Assembly: GCF_011764425.1 (NCBI RefSeq)
Contig: NZ_BLPF01000002.1
Location: 620,997 to 684,996, forward strand
Direction: 5' to 3'
From: Phytohabitans houttuyneae
Lineage (GTDB): Bacteria > Actinomycetota > Actinomycetes > Mycobacteriales > Micromonosporaceae
DNA: 64,000 nt
The position numbers and the translations under genes are program-made. The first letter of the stretch is position 1. Each line of letters begins with the position of its first letter. A model generated the notes under the pieces. The model was not told the DNA's origin and made no database searches. It was given only the letters and a program-made list of their open reading frames with translations. Shown one piece after another: positions 1 through 9,392 of the stretch.

Positions 1-1
1 G

Positions 2-1117
2 GCCGAGATCGTGGCCGCCGTGCGGGAGAAGGTCAGGGTCGTCAAGGTGTTTGCCGACGCGACTCCGGACGTGCCACTAGCCGATGTCGACCTGGCCGTC
101 TCGGTCGCCGCGGAGGTGGACGCCGACGTGATCCTCGCCATCGGGGGTGGCACGGTGATCGACCTCGCCAAAATCGTCGGCGTCATCCGGCGCCACGGTG
201 GGACGCCGCGCGACTTCTACGGCGAGTCGAAGGTGCCGGGGCCGACGATTCCTCTCGTCGCGGTCCCGACGACGTCAGGCACCGGCTCCGAGCTCACGCC
301 GGTCTCCGTGCTGACCGACCCGGACCGCGAGCTGAAGGTGGGGGTCTCCAGCGTCCACATCGTGCCCGACTTCGCCATCGTCGACCCCGAGCTCACCTAC
401 ACCTGCCCTGCGACCGTCACCGCCCACTCCGGCATCGACGCGTTTTGCCACGCGGTGGAGAGCTACACCGCGCGACCCCGGCCCCACGGACCGCGCGACC
501 CGGTGGAGCAGGTCTTCCTCGGCCGCAACCCGATCACCGATCACTACGCGCTCCTGGCCGCGGAGCGGATCGCCCGCAGCTTGCGCCGTGCCGTCAGGGA
601 CGGAGGCGACACGGACGCGCGCGCGGACATGTCCTACGGGTCCATGCTCGCCGGGCTCGCGTTTTCCCACGCGGGCAACGCGGCCCCGCACGCTTTCCAG
701 TACCTCATCGGCGCAGCCACCCACACGCCGCACGGCCTGGGCGTCGGGCTGCTGCTGCCCTACGCGCTGGACGCGGTCAGGGACGCCATCGGCGACCGGT
801 TGACCGCCCTCGCCCGGGTGTGCGGGCTCGACGTGACCGACGCCTCGGACGCCGAGGGCGCGGATACGTTCCTCACCTGGCTCGACGGGCTCCTTGCCGA
901 CATCGGCATCCCCGCCACCTTGGCGGACATCGGCGTGGCGCGCGCCGACCTCCCGCGCTTCGCAGAGATGGCCAGCGGCATCACCCGCTTGATCCAGAAC
1001 CATCCAGGCCCGACCGACACCGCCAGCCTGACCGCGATCCTCGAAGCGGCCTGGACCGGGGACCGGACCCGGCACGTCCTGACCCCGAGCAGGGATAGTG
1101 ACGCGCCTTTCACATGA
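2..1117 (+). CDS. Iron-containing alcohol dehydrogenase (5' partial)
   Basis: This is an iron-dependent (type III) alcohol dehydrogenase or related dehydroquinate-synthase-like oxidoreductase; the substrate is unknown. The visible protein carries the NAD-binding GGGTVIDLAK segment, a TTSGTGSE loop, and the metal-site histidines in DAFCHAVES and in the GNAAPHAFQ...THTPHG segment. The frame is open to the window edge and the usual 30-40 N-terminal residues are missing, so the true start lies upstream; the GTG at 11 is internal. The C-terminus is complete. The family call is secure, the reaction is not. Confidence 0.85.
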   Translation, partial: AEIVAAVREKVRVVKVFADATPDVPLADVDLAVSVAAEVDADVILAIGGGTVIDLAKIVGVIRRHGGTPRDFYGESKVPGPTIPLVAVPTTSGTGSELTPVSVLTDPDRELKVGVSSVHIVPDFAIVDPELTYTCPATVTAHSGIDAFCHAVESYTARPRPHGPRDPVEQVFLGRNPITDHYALLAAERIARSLRRAVRDGGDTDARADMSYGSMLAGLAFSHAGNAAPHAFQYLIGAATHTPHGLGVGLLLPYALDAVRDAIGDRLTALARVCGLDVTDASDAEGADTFLTWLDGLLADIGIPATLADIGVARADLPRFAEMASGITRLIQNHPGPTDTASLTAILEAAWTGDRTRHVLTPSRDSDAPFT

Positions 1118-1183
1118 CGGCGAATTCCTGCCCACACGCGGTATCGGAATGGTCGGCTACGCGCATTCCTCCGATATTCTGGC

Positions 1184-1735
1184 GTGGTGTCCGAATCAGA
1201 GGGCCCGCTGGCAGAGTTCAACGCCCTTCGCCAAGAGATCGATTCTCGTAGCCGCAATCAGCACCAGATCTTGACTTTGCAGTTGACCACCGCAGGCGGC
1301 CTGTTCGGCCTAGTCATCGACGAACCCAAACGGTTTGCGCTCCTCGCCCTGATACCGATCACTTCTTATTTACTCTGCGGGCGATTTGTCACGCAGGTCC
1401 ACGCCGTGGAGGCGCTCGCGCGCTACATCCGGGAGGTGCTCAATCGGAAAGTGGGCGGCGGGTTCAACTGGGAAAGGTGGCAGCGGGACACCAAGCGCAA
1501 AGACTATGCGTGGGCGTGGTTCATCCCACTGTTGCTGACGTTTCCCGGGGCAAGTGTTCTGGCGATCGGTGGCTGCGCCGCGGTAGCCGTCCTTGACCGG
1601 AAGAAATACGGCGTGGAGGGCTGGGCGCTGGCCGCCCTGATAGAGGCGCTGGTCCTCGGCTTGGTGGCAACGGTGGGGTCCTACCTGTTGCTTCGCGGGG
1701 CGAGGAAGAAGCTGCCCGACCGTCCGGCGGGCTAG
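1184..1735 (+). CDS. Small membrane protein, unknown function
   Basis: A 183-residue protein that I do not recognise. The N-terminus is charged and helical (residues 1-32). It is followed by hydrophobic segments around 35-65 and two clear membrane spans around 108-130 and 143-167, ending in a basic tail. The start is one of two adjacent GTG codons (1184, 1187). It lies between the alcohol dehydrogenase and rph and ends at a strong hairpin terminator, so it is probably a single transcription unit. No catalytic motif is visible. Confidence 0.6.
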   Translation: MVSESEGPLAEFNALRQEIDSRSRNQHQILTLQLTTAGGLFGLVIDEPKRFALLALIPITSYLLCGRFVTQVHAVEALARYIREVLNRKVGGGFNWERWQRDTKRKDYAWAWFIPLLLTFPGASVLAIGGCAAVAVLDRKKYGVEGWALAALIEALVLGLVATVGSYLLLRGARKKLPDRPAG

Positions 1736-1747
1736 CCAACCGCAGCG

Positions 1748-1779
1748 AAAAGGGCGGGGAGACTTCTCCCTGCCCTTTT
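1748..1779 (+). terminator. Rho-independent-type hairpin after the small membrane protein
   Basis: Arms at 1748-1762 and 1765-1779 pair over 15 positions with one G-T wobble (AAAAGGGCGGGGAGA against TCTCCCTGCCCTTTT). The 3' arm ends in four T residues. It sits 13 bases after the stop of the upstream gene and before the rifamycin-associated element, so it insulates rph from the upstream unit. Confidence 0.75.
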
Positions 1780-1797
1780 CAAGGTATAGCCCAACGG

Positions 1798-1816
1798 GGG
1801 GCTTGCGGCAAGACCC
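1798..1816 (+). promoter_or_regulatory. Rifamycin-associated element (RAE)
   Basis: The 19-mer GGGGCTTGCGGCAAGACCC is an imperfect inverted repeat about 80 bases upstream of the rph start. From memory it differs by a single base from the RAE consensus described upstream of rifamycin-inactivating genes in actinomycetes (GGGGCTTGCGGCAAGGCCC). In those strains the element is needed for induction by rifamycins. A possible -35 (TTGCGG) lies inside the element, with a weak -10-like CAGAAT at 1828-1833. Confidence 0.85.
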
Positions 1817-1894
1817 GGGTCGTGCCGCAGAATCGGCGGCCGTGGTCATAACCTGCGGATACGGGGGCGCTGCGTGCTGGCTGGAGGTATCGGA

Positions 1895-4492
1895 ATGACC
1901 GAGCGGTACGTGCTGGATCTTCAAGAGCTCGACGAGACACAGGTCGCTGTCGCCGGCGGTAAGGGCGCGCACCTGGGGGAGCTGTCGCGGATCGACGGCA
2001 TCCGCGTGCCGGGCGGCTTCTGCGTGACGACCGACGCCTTCCGGCTGGTCGTGGCGGACGCGCCGTCGCTCGGCGACCAGCTGGATCGCCTGGCGCGCGT
2101 GGGCCCGGACGAGCGGGACGAGATTCGCACGCTCAGCGCCCGGCTCCGCCAGACGCTCGAAGGGGTCGCCATCCCCGACGGCGTGGCGGCGGCGGTCACC
2201 GGAGTGCTCGTGCGGCTCGGCGAGCGGGCGGCCTACGCGGTGCGGTCCAGCGCGACGGCGGAGGATCTGCCGACCGCGTCGTTCGCGGGCCAGCAGGACA
2301 CGTATTTGAACGTCGTCGGCCCGGCGGCGATCCTCCAGCACATCAGCCGGTGCTGGGCCTCGCTGTTCACGGAGCGGGCGGTGACCTACCGCATCCGCAA
2401 CGGCTTCGACCACCGCAAGGTACACATGGCGGTGGTCGTGCAGCGGATGGTCTTCCCGCAGGCGTCCGGCATCCTGTTTACTGCGGACCCCGTCACGGGA
2501 AACCGGAAGGTCGCGACGGTGGACGCCGGCTTCGGGCTCGGCGAGGCTTTGGTCTCCGGGCTGGTAAACCCGGACGTCTTCGAGGTGCGCGACGGCGAGG
2601 TGGTCAGCCGGACGGTCGCCGCCAAGCAACTGGCCATCACCGCCCTGCCTGCGGGTGGGACGCAGGTGCTGCCGGTCGACCCGCAGCGGCAGGAGCAGCC
2701 GGCGCTGACGGATGAGCAGGTCGTGCGGCTGGTGCGGCTCGGGCGGCGGATCGAGGCGCACTTCGGCCGGCCGCAGGACATCGAGTGGTGCCTCGTCGAC
2801 GGCGACTTCCAGATCGTCCAGAGCCGGTCGATCACCACGCTGTTTCCCATCCCCGAGGTTGGCGACCAGGAAAACCACGTCTTCCTCTCGGTCGGGCACC
2901 AGCAGATGATGACCGACGCGATGAAGCCGCTGGGCCTGTCCATGTGGCAGCTGACCGCCGCGGCGCCGATGCACGCGGCCGGCGGGCGGCTGTTCGTCGA
3001 CGCCACGAGGGGCCTGGCCGCGCCGGCGAGCCGCGCCGGCCTGCTGAGCGTCATCGGCCGGTCGGATCCGCTGACCACCGACGCGCTGGAGACCCTCCTC
3101 GACCGGGGCGACTTCATCCCGACGCTCCCGGAGGGGACTCCCGGCCGGCCACCGGTCGGCGGCGCGCCCGCCACGATCGAGACCGATCCGGCGATCGTCA
3201 CCGAGCTGATCGCGCGCAGCGAGGCGTCCGTCGCCGACCTGCGGCGGGACATCCGGACCAGGACCGGACCGGCGCTGTTCGACTTCCTGCTGGAGGCCTT
3301 CCAGGAGCACAAGCGGATCCTCAGCGACCCGCTGAGCATGCAGGCGATCATGGCGGGGATGGAAGCCACCTGGTGGCTGAACGACAAGCTGCAGGAATGG
3401 CTGGGCGAGACGAACGCCGCCGACACGCTCACGCTCTCCGCGCCCAACAACATCACCTCGGAGATGGGACTGGCGCTGCTCGACGTCGCGGACGCGATCC
3501 GGCCGCATCCGGAGGTCGTGGCGTTCCTGCGGGGCGTGGAGGACGAGGGCTTTCTGGACGAGCTGCCGAAGCTGGCGGGCGGGACCGAAGCGCGCGAGGC
3601 CATCGCCGCCTACCTCGACCGGTACGGCATGCGCTGCGTCGGTGAGATCGACATCACGCGGCCGCGCTGGAGCGAACGTCCCACCACGCTCGTGCCCCTG
3701 ATCCTCGACAACATCAAGCTCTTCGAGCCGGGCGCCGCCGAGCGGCGCTTCGCGCAGGGGCGGCAGGAGGCGCAGCACAAGCAGGAGGAGCTGCTTGAAC
3801 GCCTGCGGGCCCTGCCGGACGGCGAGCAGAAAGCCGACGAGACCGAGCGGATGATCGACCGGGTCCGGACGTTCATCGGGTACCGGGAGTACCCGAAATA
3901 CAACATCATCAGCCGCTACTTCGTGTACAAGCAGGCTCTGCTTGAAGAGGCCGAGCGCCTGGCGCGGGCCAACGTGCTCGCTGACCCGGAGGATGCCTTC
4001 TACCTGACGTTTCAGGAGCTTCACGAGGTCGCGCGCACCAACCAGGTGGACGCCGACCTCATCCGGCAGCGCAAGGACGAGTTCCGCTCGTACCAGGCGC
4101 TCACCCCGCCCCGGGTGCTCACTTCGGACGGCGAGGTCCTCACCGGCGCGTACCGGCGCGACGGCGTGCCGGACGGTGCGCTTGTCGGCCTGCCCGTGTC
4201 CGCCGGGACGGTCGAGGGCCGCGCCCGCGTCATCCTCGACATCGCACAGGCCGACCTCGAAGCGGGCGACATCCTGGTCACAGCGCACACGGACCCGAGC
4301 TGGTCACCCCTGTTCGTCGCGATCACGGGGCTGGTGACCGAGGTGGGTGGCCTGATGACCCACGGCGCGGTGATCGCCCGCGAGTACGGATTGCCGGCCG
4401 TCGTGGGGGTGATGGACGCGACGCGGCTGATCCGCGACGGGCAGCGGATTCGCGTGCACGGCGCGGAGGGGTACGTCGAGATCCTGCCCTGA
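1895..4492 (+). CDS. rph: Rifamycin-inactivating phosphotransferase
   Basis: This enzyme transfers the beta-phosphate of ATP to the C21 hydroxyl of rifamycins, inactivating the drug. The 865-residue product has the full family layout: an N-terminal ATP-grasp domain (GGKGAHLGEL, AVRSSATAEDLPTASFAGQQD), a central rifamycin-binding domain, and a C-terminal swivelling His domain. The phosphocarrier histidine is about residue 823 in GGLMTHGAVIAREYGLPAVVG. Length and motifs match characterised Rph proteins closely. ATG 1895 is preferred over GTG 1874 because TGGAGG sits seven bases upstream and MTERYVLDL is the family's normal N-terminus. The upstream RAE strongly supports the assignment and implies rifamycin-inducible expression. 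Confidence 0.95.
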   Translation: MTERYVLDLQELDETQVAVAGGKGAHLGELSRIDGIRVPGGFCVTTDAFRLVVADAPSLGDQLDRLARVGPDERDEIRTLSARLRQTLEGVAIPDGVAAAVTGVLVRLGERAAYAVRSSATAEDLPTASFAGQQDTYLNVVGPAAILQHISRCWASLFTERAVTYRIRNGFDHRKVHMAVVVQRMVFPQASGILFTADPVTGNRKVATVDAGFGLGEALVSGLVNPDVFEVRDGEVVSRTVAAKQLAITALPAGGTQVLPVDPQRQEQPALTDEQVVRLVRLGRRIEAHFGRPQDIEWCLVDGDFQIVQSRSITTLFPIPEVGDQENHVFLSVGHQQMMTDAMKPLGLSMWQLTAAAPMHAAGGRLFVDATRGLAAPASRAGLLSVIGRSDPLTTDALETLLDRGDFIPTLPEGTPGRPPVGGAPATIETDPAIVTELIARSEASVADLRRDIRTRTGPALFDFLLEAFQEHKRILSDPLSMQAIMAGMEATWWLNDKLQEWLGETNAADTLTLSAPNNITSEMGLALLDVADAIRPHPEVVAFLRGVEDEGFLDELPKLAGGTEAREAIAAYLDRYGMRCVGEIDITRPRWSERPTTLVPLILDNIKLFEPGAAERRFAQGRQEAQHKQEELLERLRALPDGEQKADETERMIDRVRTFIGYREYPKYNIISRYFVYKQALLEEAERLARANVLADPEDAFYLTFQELHEVARTNQVDADLIRQRKDEFRSYQALTPPRVLTSDGEVLTGAYRRDGVPDGALVGLPVSAGTVEGRARVILDIAQADLEAGDILVTAHTDPSWSPLFVAITGLVTEVGGLMTHGAVIAREYGLPAVVGVMDATRLIRDGQRIRVHGAEGYVEILP

Positions 4493-4511
4493 TCGGTCCG
4501 GGCGCACCGGT

Positions 4512-5111
4512 CTATCGCGTCAGGACACCGGACTCGACCAGGATGATCGTCCCGATCGCGATGAACACGGCCGGGACGATCCAATGGCCGAAGCGCTCCA
4601 CCACGGCGATGATGCGCCGGTGGCCGCCCAGCCAGGCTCCCGCCGCGCACCAGAGTCCGACAAGGACCATGAACACGGCCAGCGTGACGAGGCTGTCGCC
4701 AACGCCGAGAGTCCGGAACATCGGCGTGTAGACGGAGATGTTGTCGGCACCGTTGGCGACGGTGACCGCGGCGACGGAGAAGAGCCCGGACGCGACGACG
4801 GCCGAGGGCTCTTCGCCGTCGTTGCGGGCGCGGATCGTGCGGACAAGACTCCGGACGCCCAGCGCGATTGGGACGAGGCCGAGCAGCCCGACCCACTGGT
4901 CGGGAACGACGCTCAGGCCGAGCGCGGCGACGGCCGACGCGGCGACGAGCACGCCGATGCCGGTGTACTGGCCGAGGACGATCTGCCACGGGCGGGGCTT
5001 GCCGCTGGTGCGGAACGTCAGGAACAGCACGGTCAGCACGATGAGGTCGTCGACGTTGGTTCCGGCGAAGACCCCGACCGCGGCGGCGACCGTGCCGATG
5101 AGTTGATCCAC
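4512..5111 (-). CDS. CadD-family cadmium resistance/export membrane protein
   Basis: A 199-residue polytopic membrane protein with about five or six spans, matching the CadD (Cad) transporter family. Features include an N-terminal GVFAGTNVDDLIVL segment with conserved acidic and amide residues and a related ANGADNISVYTP segment after the mid-protein loop. The two segments suggest an internally repeated fold. Members are linked to cadmium or other cation efflux; the substrate here is unknown. It is convergent with rph and separated from it by only 19 bases. Confidence 0.8.
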   Translation of the reverse strand: MDQLIGTVAAAVGVFAGTNVDDLIVLTVLFLTFRTSGKPRPWQIVLGQYTGIGVLVAASAVAALGLSVVPDQWVGLLGLVPIALGVRSLVRTIRARNDGEEPSAVVASGLFSVAAVTVANGADNISVYTPMFRTLGVGDSLVTLAVFMVLVGLWCAAGAWLGGHRRIIAVVERFGHWIVPAVFIAIGTIILVESGVLTR

Positions 5112-5142
5112 GGCGGGTCACGGTACCCCGTCGACCACACCC

Positions 5143-5175
5143 GGCGGCCCGACCCCGTTGCGGGGTCGAGCCGCC
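5143..5175 (-). terminator. Hairpin terminator downstream of the secreted repeat protein
   Basis: Arms 5143-5156 and 5162-5175 (GGCGGCCCGACCCC against GGGGTCGAGCCGCC) pair at 13 of 14 positions around a five-base loop. It begins 13 bases past the stop of the minus-strand gene ending at 5189. There is no T-tract, as is common in actinobacteria. Confidence 0.6.
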
Positions 5176-5188
5176 CCCCGTCACCGGA

Positions 5189-6043
5189 TCAGGAAGCGCA
5201 GACCGCCTGCGGGATGACCGCCCAGCTTGCGCTCGTGGAGTCGTTCTCGTAAGCCTTGCCGGAGGCGCTGCTCGGCCCGGCGCCGACATCCTCGGTCAGC
5301 ACGTCGGTCTCCGCGCCGGTCCGGATCAGCCCGACCCCGTGCAGCCTCGTCCCGCTCGGGCAGGACGCCGATGCGTCCTTGGGCGTCGCCGAGTCGAACA
5401 CGTAGTTGCTCGACGTGATCACCGCCTGGTTCGGGGAGGGCGCGCCGCAGATCGCGTACGCGGTCGCCGACCAGTTCAGAAGCGTGTCGTCGAGGTCGCC
5501 GCGCACCGTGACGCCGCTGGTCACCGATCCGCTGCCCATCGTCACCACCATCTGGTTGAGGAAAGCCTCGGCGTACCCGTTTGTGAACACGAAGCCCGCC
5601 CCGTACGGCTTCTGGCTGGACGGGCAGCTCGCCTTGACCGTCTTCGACGGGATCGCGGCGTCGCTGGTGGTCGCCGAGACCCGCTGCAGCCCCGCCACCG
5701 GCGGCCCGCAGATCGCCTGGGCGATGACCCGCCAGCTCGTACTGACCGGCGCCACCTCCATCGCCTCGACGAGCACGCTGCTGAGGTTGCTGCTCGGCTG
5801 CGCGGTGTTGACGGCAACCCGGCCGAGGCCGTCCACGACGACGAACGCCGCGCCGTACACCCGCTGGCCCACGGCGCAGGTCGCGGTCGCGTTCTTGAAG
5901 TTGTTGGCGTTGAGCGCGCTGGACGCCTCGACCAGCACGGGTGACGCGATCGCGCTCGCCGGGCTTGCGACACACAGCGCGCCGCCGGCGGCCAGGACGC
6001 CGGCCGCCAACGCCGCGAGGCGCCGTCTCGCCGATCCGCTCAT
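5189..6043 (-). CDS. Secreted three-repeat protein, unknown function
   Basis: A 284-residue exported protein with a signal peptide (basic MSGSARRR, hydrophobic core, ASPASA-like cleavage region near residue 30). The mature part consists of three degenerate repeats of roughly 80 residues. Each has a first cysteine in a C-x2-G or C-P-S context followed by GAAF, GAGF or GVGL, and a closing tryptophan and cysteine (SWRVIAQAICG, NWSATAYAICG, SWAVIPQAVC). ATG 6043 is chosen because GGAGGGG lies a few bases upstream and the signal peptide starts there; an upstream in-frame start at 6130 would add non-signal sequence. Probably a disulfide-stabilised beta-rich surface protein; function not recognised. 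Confidence 0.75.
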   Translation of the reverse strand: MSGSARRRLAALAAGVLAAGGALCVASPASAIASPVLVEASSALNANNFKNATATCAVGQRVYGAAFVVVDGLGRVAVNTAQPSSNLSSVLVEAMEVAPVSTSWRVIAQAICGPPVAGLQRVSATTSDAAIPSKTVKASCPSSQKPYGAGFVFTNGYAEAFLNQMVVTMGSGSVTSGVTVRGDLDDTLLNWSATAYAICGAPSPNQAVITSSNYVFDSATPKDASASCPSGTRLHGVGLIRTGAETDVLTEDVGAGPSSASGKAYENDSTSASWAVIPQAVCAS

Positions 6044-6143
6044 GTTCTGTCCCCTCCCACGTTGTGACCCCCGCGGTGCGGGCGCCAGGTCGGGGAACGC
6101 TAACGACGGGTTGCGCCAGAACAGTTGCAAGAAAGCTGCACGG

Positions 6144-9100
6144 TCAGCGGCTCACGCCGGCGGCAAGTGCGGCCAGGACCGCCTCCGCGCGCCGCCGCAG
6201 CAGCGGGTATCCGCAGGCGCGGCTGCGGGCCAGGGCACGCCGGGCGTGTACCGACGCCAGGCTCGTCGCGGCGAGCGCGGCGTGCACCTCGGCCAGGCCG
6301 ACATCGGCCTCGACCTCCAGGTACGGCTCGGCCAGATCTTCGGCGAGGTCGAGTGCGAGGTGGTACTCGGTGATCGCCCTGTCGTGGCGGTGGGCGTGCA
6401 GGTGGATGCTGGCGCGGACCACCCGCGCGGCAGCCTCGGCCCGCCGGTCGTTGAGCCGCGTGGCAAGGCTGATCGCCTCGGTGGCGAGCAGGTCGGCGCC
6501 GGCCAGCAGGCCGCGGTCGCGCTGCACCGCCGCCAGCGCCGGCAGCGCGTCGCTCTCGCTGCTGCGGTCGCCGATCTCGCGAAGGCCGGCCACGGCCTGG
6601 ACCAGGTGGTCCGTGGCCACATCGAGGGCGCCCTCCGCGTGCCAGGCGGTGCCGAGGCCGGCCAGCGTCGCCAGCTCGCCCTCGCGCGAGCCGCTCTGCC
6701 GGAACAACCGCACCGCCGCGCTGAACGACTCGATGCTCTCCTCGACGCGGCCCATCTCGCGGTACCCGGCGCCCAGCCCGCCGAGCACGACCGCCTCGCT
6801 GCGCACCGCGTCGGTCCGCCGGGCCAGCGACAGCGCCCGCAGCAGGTAGCGCTCGGCGACGTTGGGCCGGCCGGCGCTGCGGTACAGGCCGCCGAGGCAG
6901 CCGAGCGCGGCCGCGGCCATTGCGGTCCAGTCCAGCTCCTCGGCCAGCTCCAGCGCCCGCTCGTAGTGCTCCGGCGCTTGGCGGCTGCGACCGGTCCGCC
7001 GCAGCACGTCGCCGAGGTTGAACCAGGCCGCGGCCCGGGCGTGCGCGGACCCCTCGGCTTCGGCCGCGGCGAGCGCCGCCCGGGCGACCACCAGCCAGTC
7101 GACGGTGTTCAGGCAGAGCCAGAAGTACCCGCGCAGCGTGTCGGCGAGCCGCCAGGCGACCGCCTTCGGGCCGTGCTCGGCCGTGTACGTGACGACCCGT
7201 ACAAGATTGGCCAGCTCGACCTGCAGCCAGGCGGCCGCCGCGGCGCGGTCGGCGAGCCGCACCGGCTCGACCGGTGGCACGCCGCCGGAGTCGGGCGGCA
7301 GGCGCAGCCGCAGCGGGTACAGCAGCCGCGCGGCGGCGTCGGCGCTGCGCTCGTACCACCAGACCAGGCGGTGTACGGCGGCCGCCCGCTCGCCGGGGGT
7401 CTCGTCGTCGGCGACCCGTTCGGTGGCGTAGAGCCGGAGCAGGTCGTGCACCGCGTACCGGCCGGCCGCGTGCTGCCTCACCAGGTGGGCGTCGGTGAGC
7501 TCGTCGAGCATCCCGCCGGCGTGGTCGAGGTCGGTGCCGGCCAGGGCCGCTGCCGCGGCGGCGCTGAGGTCCGCGCCGACCGCCAGCCCGAGCAGCCGGA
7601 ACATCCGCTGGGCCGGCGGCGCCAGCAGCCGGAAGGACAGGTCGAACACGGCGCGTACCGCGGCCGGCCCGTCCCGGCCCACCGCCAGCTTGCCCAGCCG
7701 GTCTCCGGTGCGCAGCTCTTCGACGTGGGCCGCGATCGACTCCCACGGGCGGTCTGCGAGGTTGGCGGCCACGATCCGCAAGGCCAGCGGCAGGCCCGCG
7801 CACACCCGCGCCAGCTCGGCCGCGGCGGCCGGTTCGGCCGCCATCCGCTCGCCACCGAGATGGCGTTCCAGCAGCGACAGGGCCTCCGCGCCGGTCAACA
7901 CATCAAGGTGTACCCGGTACGCGCCGTCCCGCGCCGTCAAGCCGGACAGGCCACGCCGGCTGGTGACCAGCACCAGGCAACCGGGGCCGGCGGGCAGCAG
8001 CGGGCGTACCTGCTCGGCGCTGGCGGCGTTGTCCAGCACGACGAGCATCCGGCGGTCGGCCAGGCGGCCGCGGTAGCCGTCGATGGCCTCCCGGACGTCG
8101 GCCGGTACCTGGTCGGGCGGCACGCCGAGCGCGCGCAGGAGCTGGGTCAGCGCGTCGAGCGGGCGTACCGGTGGCTCGGTGGCGAAACCCTTCAGGTCGA
8201 GGTAGAGCTGCCCGTCCGGAAACCTGTCGCGTACCCGGCCGCCCCAATGCGCCACGAGCGCGGTCTTGCCGACGCCGGCCGTGCCGGTGACCACGACCAG
8301 CGGAGCCGCGGCCGGGCTCGCGGCGGCCAGCGCGTCGAGCCGGTCGAGCACCTCCGCGCGGCCGGTGAAGTCGACAACGCCCGCCGGCAGGAGCGCCGGT
8401 ACCGTGCGCGCCGGTACCGCCGATGGCGCGTCACCGTCGCGCAGCACGGCGAGGTGGGTGGCGCGCAGCTCACGCGAGGGGTCGACGCCCAGCTCGTCGG
8501 CGAGGCGGTGGCGGGCCTGCTCGTAGGCCCGGAGGGCTTCCGCGGTGCGGCCGGAGCGGTGCAGCGCGAGCATGAGCGCGGCGGTGAGCCTCTGCCGGTG
8601 CGGGTGGGCGGCGGCCTCCGTGGACAGCTCGGCGAGCACCCGGCCGGCCCGGCCCAGCGACAGCTCTACCTCAGCCAGCTCCTCGACCGCGGCCAGCCGC
8701 GTCTCGGCCAGCGCGTGGCACAGGCGCTGGCGCGCCTCCTCGTCGAGCACGTCGGCAAGCGGCGGCCCGGCCCACAGGTCGAGCGCCTCACGCAGCGTCC
8801 GCGCGGTCACCTCTGGGTCACCCGAGCGGCGTGCCCGCTCGACAAGGCCGGCGAAGCGGTGCGCGTCCACCGTGTCCGGCTCGCCGCACAGCTGGTATCC
8901 CGCGCCGCGTCGGACCAGTGTCACCTCCGGCTGGGCATCGCCTCCGGCGGTGAGGGCTGTTCGGAGGCGACTCACGTACGCCTGTACGGTGCGCCGGGCG
9001 GTCCGTGGCGGGCCTTCCGGCCACAGCAGCCCGGTGACCGCATCGACGGTGACGAGGCGGTTGATCTCCAGTAGCAGCACCGCACAAAGCAGACGCTGCT

Positions 9101-9170
9101 TGGGGCTTCCCAGGTCGAGCTCGGTGGTGCCCCGCCACGCCCGCACCGGTCCGAGCACTTGAAAGCGCAT
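6144..9170 (-). CDS. SARP/AfsR-type transcriptional regulator (winged helix, BTAD, NB-ARC, TPR)
   Basis: A 1008-residue activator. Order of domains: an OmpR-type DNA-binding winged helix (residues about 1-95, with TVQAYVSRLRTAL), a bacterial transcriptional activation domain (about 100-245), an NB-ARC ATPase (P-loop GTAGVGKTAL around 296-304, LLVVLDNA-type Walker B, GLPLAL motif), and a long C-terminal TPR array. SARPs of this size commonly control antibiotic clusters and respond to signals through the ATPase and TPR parts. The start could also be 9179; neither has a strong ribosome site. It diverges from the GH15 operon across 222 bases, so it may control that operon; the target is inferred only from position. 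Confidence 0.9.
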   Translation of the reverse strand: MRFQVLGPVRAWRGTTELDLGSPKQRLLCAVLLLEINRLVTVDAVTGLLWPEGPPRTARRTVQAYVSRLRTALTAGGDAQPEVTLVRRGAGYQLCGEPDTVDAHRFAGLVERARRSGDPEVTARTLREALDLWAGPPLADVLDEEARQRLCHALAETRLAAVEELAEVELSLGRAGRVLAELSTEAAAHPHRQRLTAALMLALHRSGRTAEALRAYEQARHRLADELGVDPSRELRATHLAVLRDGDAPSAVPARTVPALLPAGVVDFTGRAEVLDRLDALAAASPAAAPLVVVTGTAGVGKTALVAHWGGRVRDRFPDGQLYLDLKGFATEPPVRPLDALTQLLRALGVPPDQVPADVREAIDGYRGRLADRRMLVVLDNAASAEQVRPLLPAGPGCLVLVTSRRGLSGLTARDGAYRVHLDVLTGAEALSLLERHLGGERMAAEPAAAAELARVCAGLPLALRIVAANLADRPWESIAAHVEELRTGDRLGKLAVGRDGPAAVRAVFDLSFRLLAPPAQRMFRLLGLAVGADLSAAAAAALAGTDLDHAGGMLDELTDAHLVRQHAAGRYAVHDLLRLYATERVADDETPGERAAAVHRLVWWYERSADAAARLLYPLRLRLPPDSGGVPPVEPVRLADRAAAAAWLQVELANLVRVVTYTAEHGPKAVAWRLADTLRGYFWLCLNTVDWLVVARAALAAAEAEGSAHARAAAWFNLGDVLRRTGRSRQAPEHYERALELAEELDWTAMAAAALGCLGGLYRSAGRPNVAERYLLRALSLARRTDAVRSEAVVLGGLGAGYREMGRVEESIESFSAAVRLFRQSGSREGELATLAGLGTAWHAEGALDVATDHLVQAVAGLREIGDRSSESDALPALAAVQRDRGLLAGADLLATEAISLATRLNDRRAEAAARVVRASIHLHAHRHDRAITEYHLALDLAEDLAEPYLEVEADVGLAEVHAALAATSLASVHARRALARSRACGYPLLRRRAEAVLAALAAGVSR

Positions 9171-9392
9171 GCCGCCCATCCGCGAGACTACGACGCACAT
9201 CGAAGTATGCCGCTGCGTTCCCATGGTCGCGGCCCGTCGCCGCACCACGGACCGAAAGTGCCGCCGAACCTGGCCGAACGGGAGAGGCGGCCGGAGCGGG
9301 CCGTGGCGGCTGATCGGCCGTTTCGGCCGCGCCGGGCGGCTGCCCGTGGTGTTCTGGAAGCGGCCGACCCATTCCAGCGCGGGGGAGACGTG

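Noticed and set aside
1370-4288. 972-codon open frame antisense to rph
   Set aside because: It mirrors the third-codon bias of rph, gives an Arg/Gly/His-rich product without any domain, and the sense strand encodes a full-length recognised enzyme.
5406-9074. 1222-codon open frame opposite the secreted protein and SARP genes
   Set aside because: Low-complexity product spanning two well-supported genes on the other strand; typical antisense artefact of GC-rich DNA.
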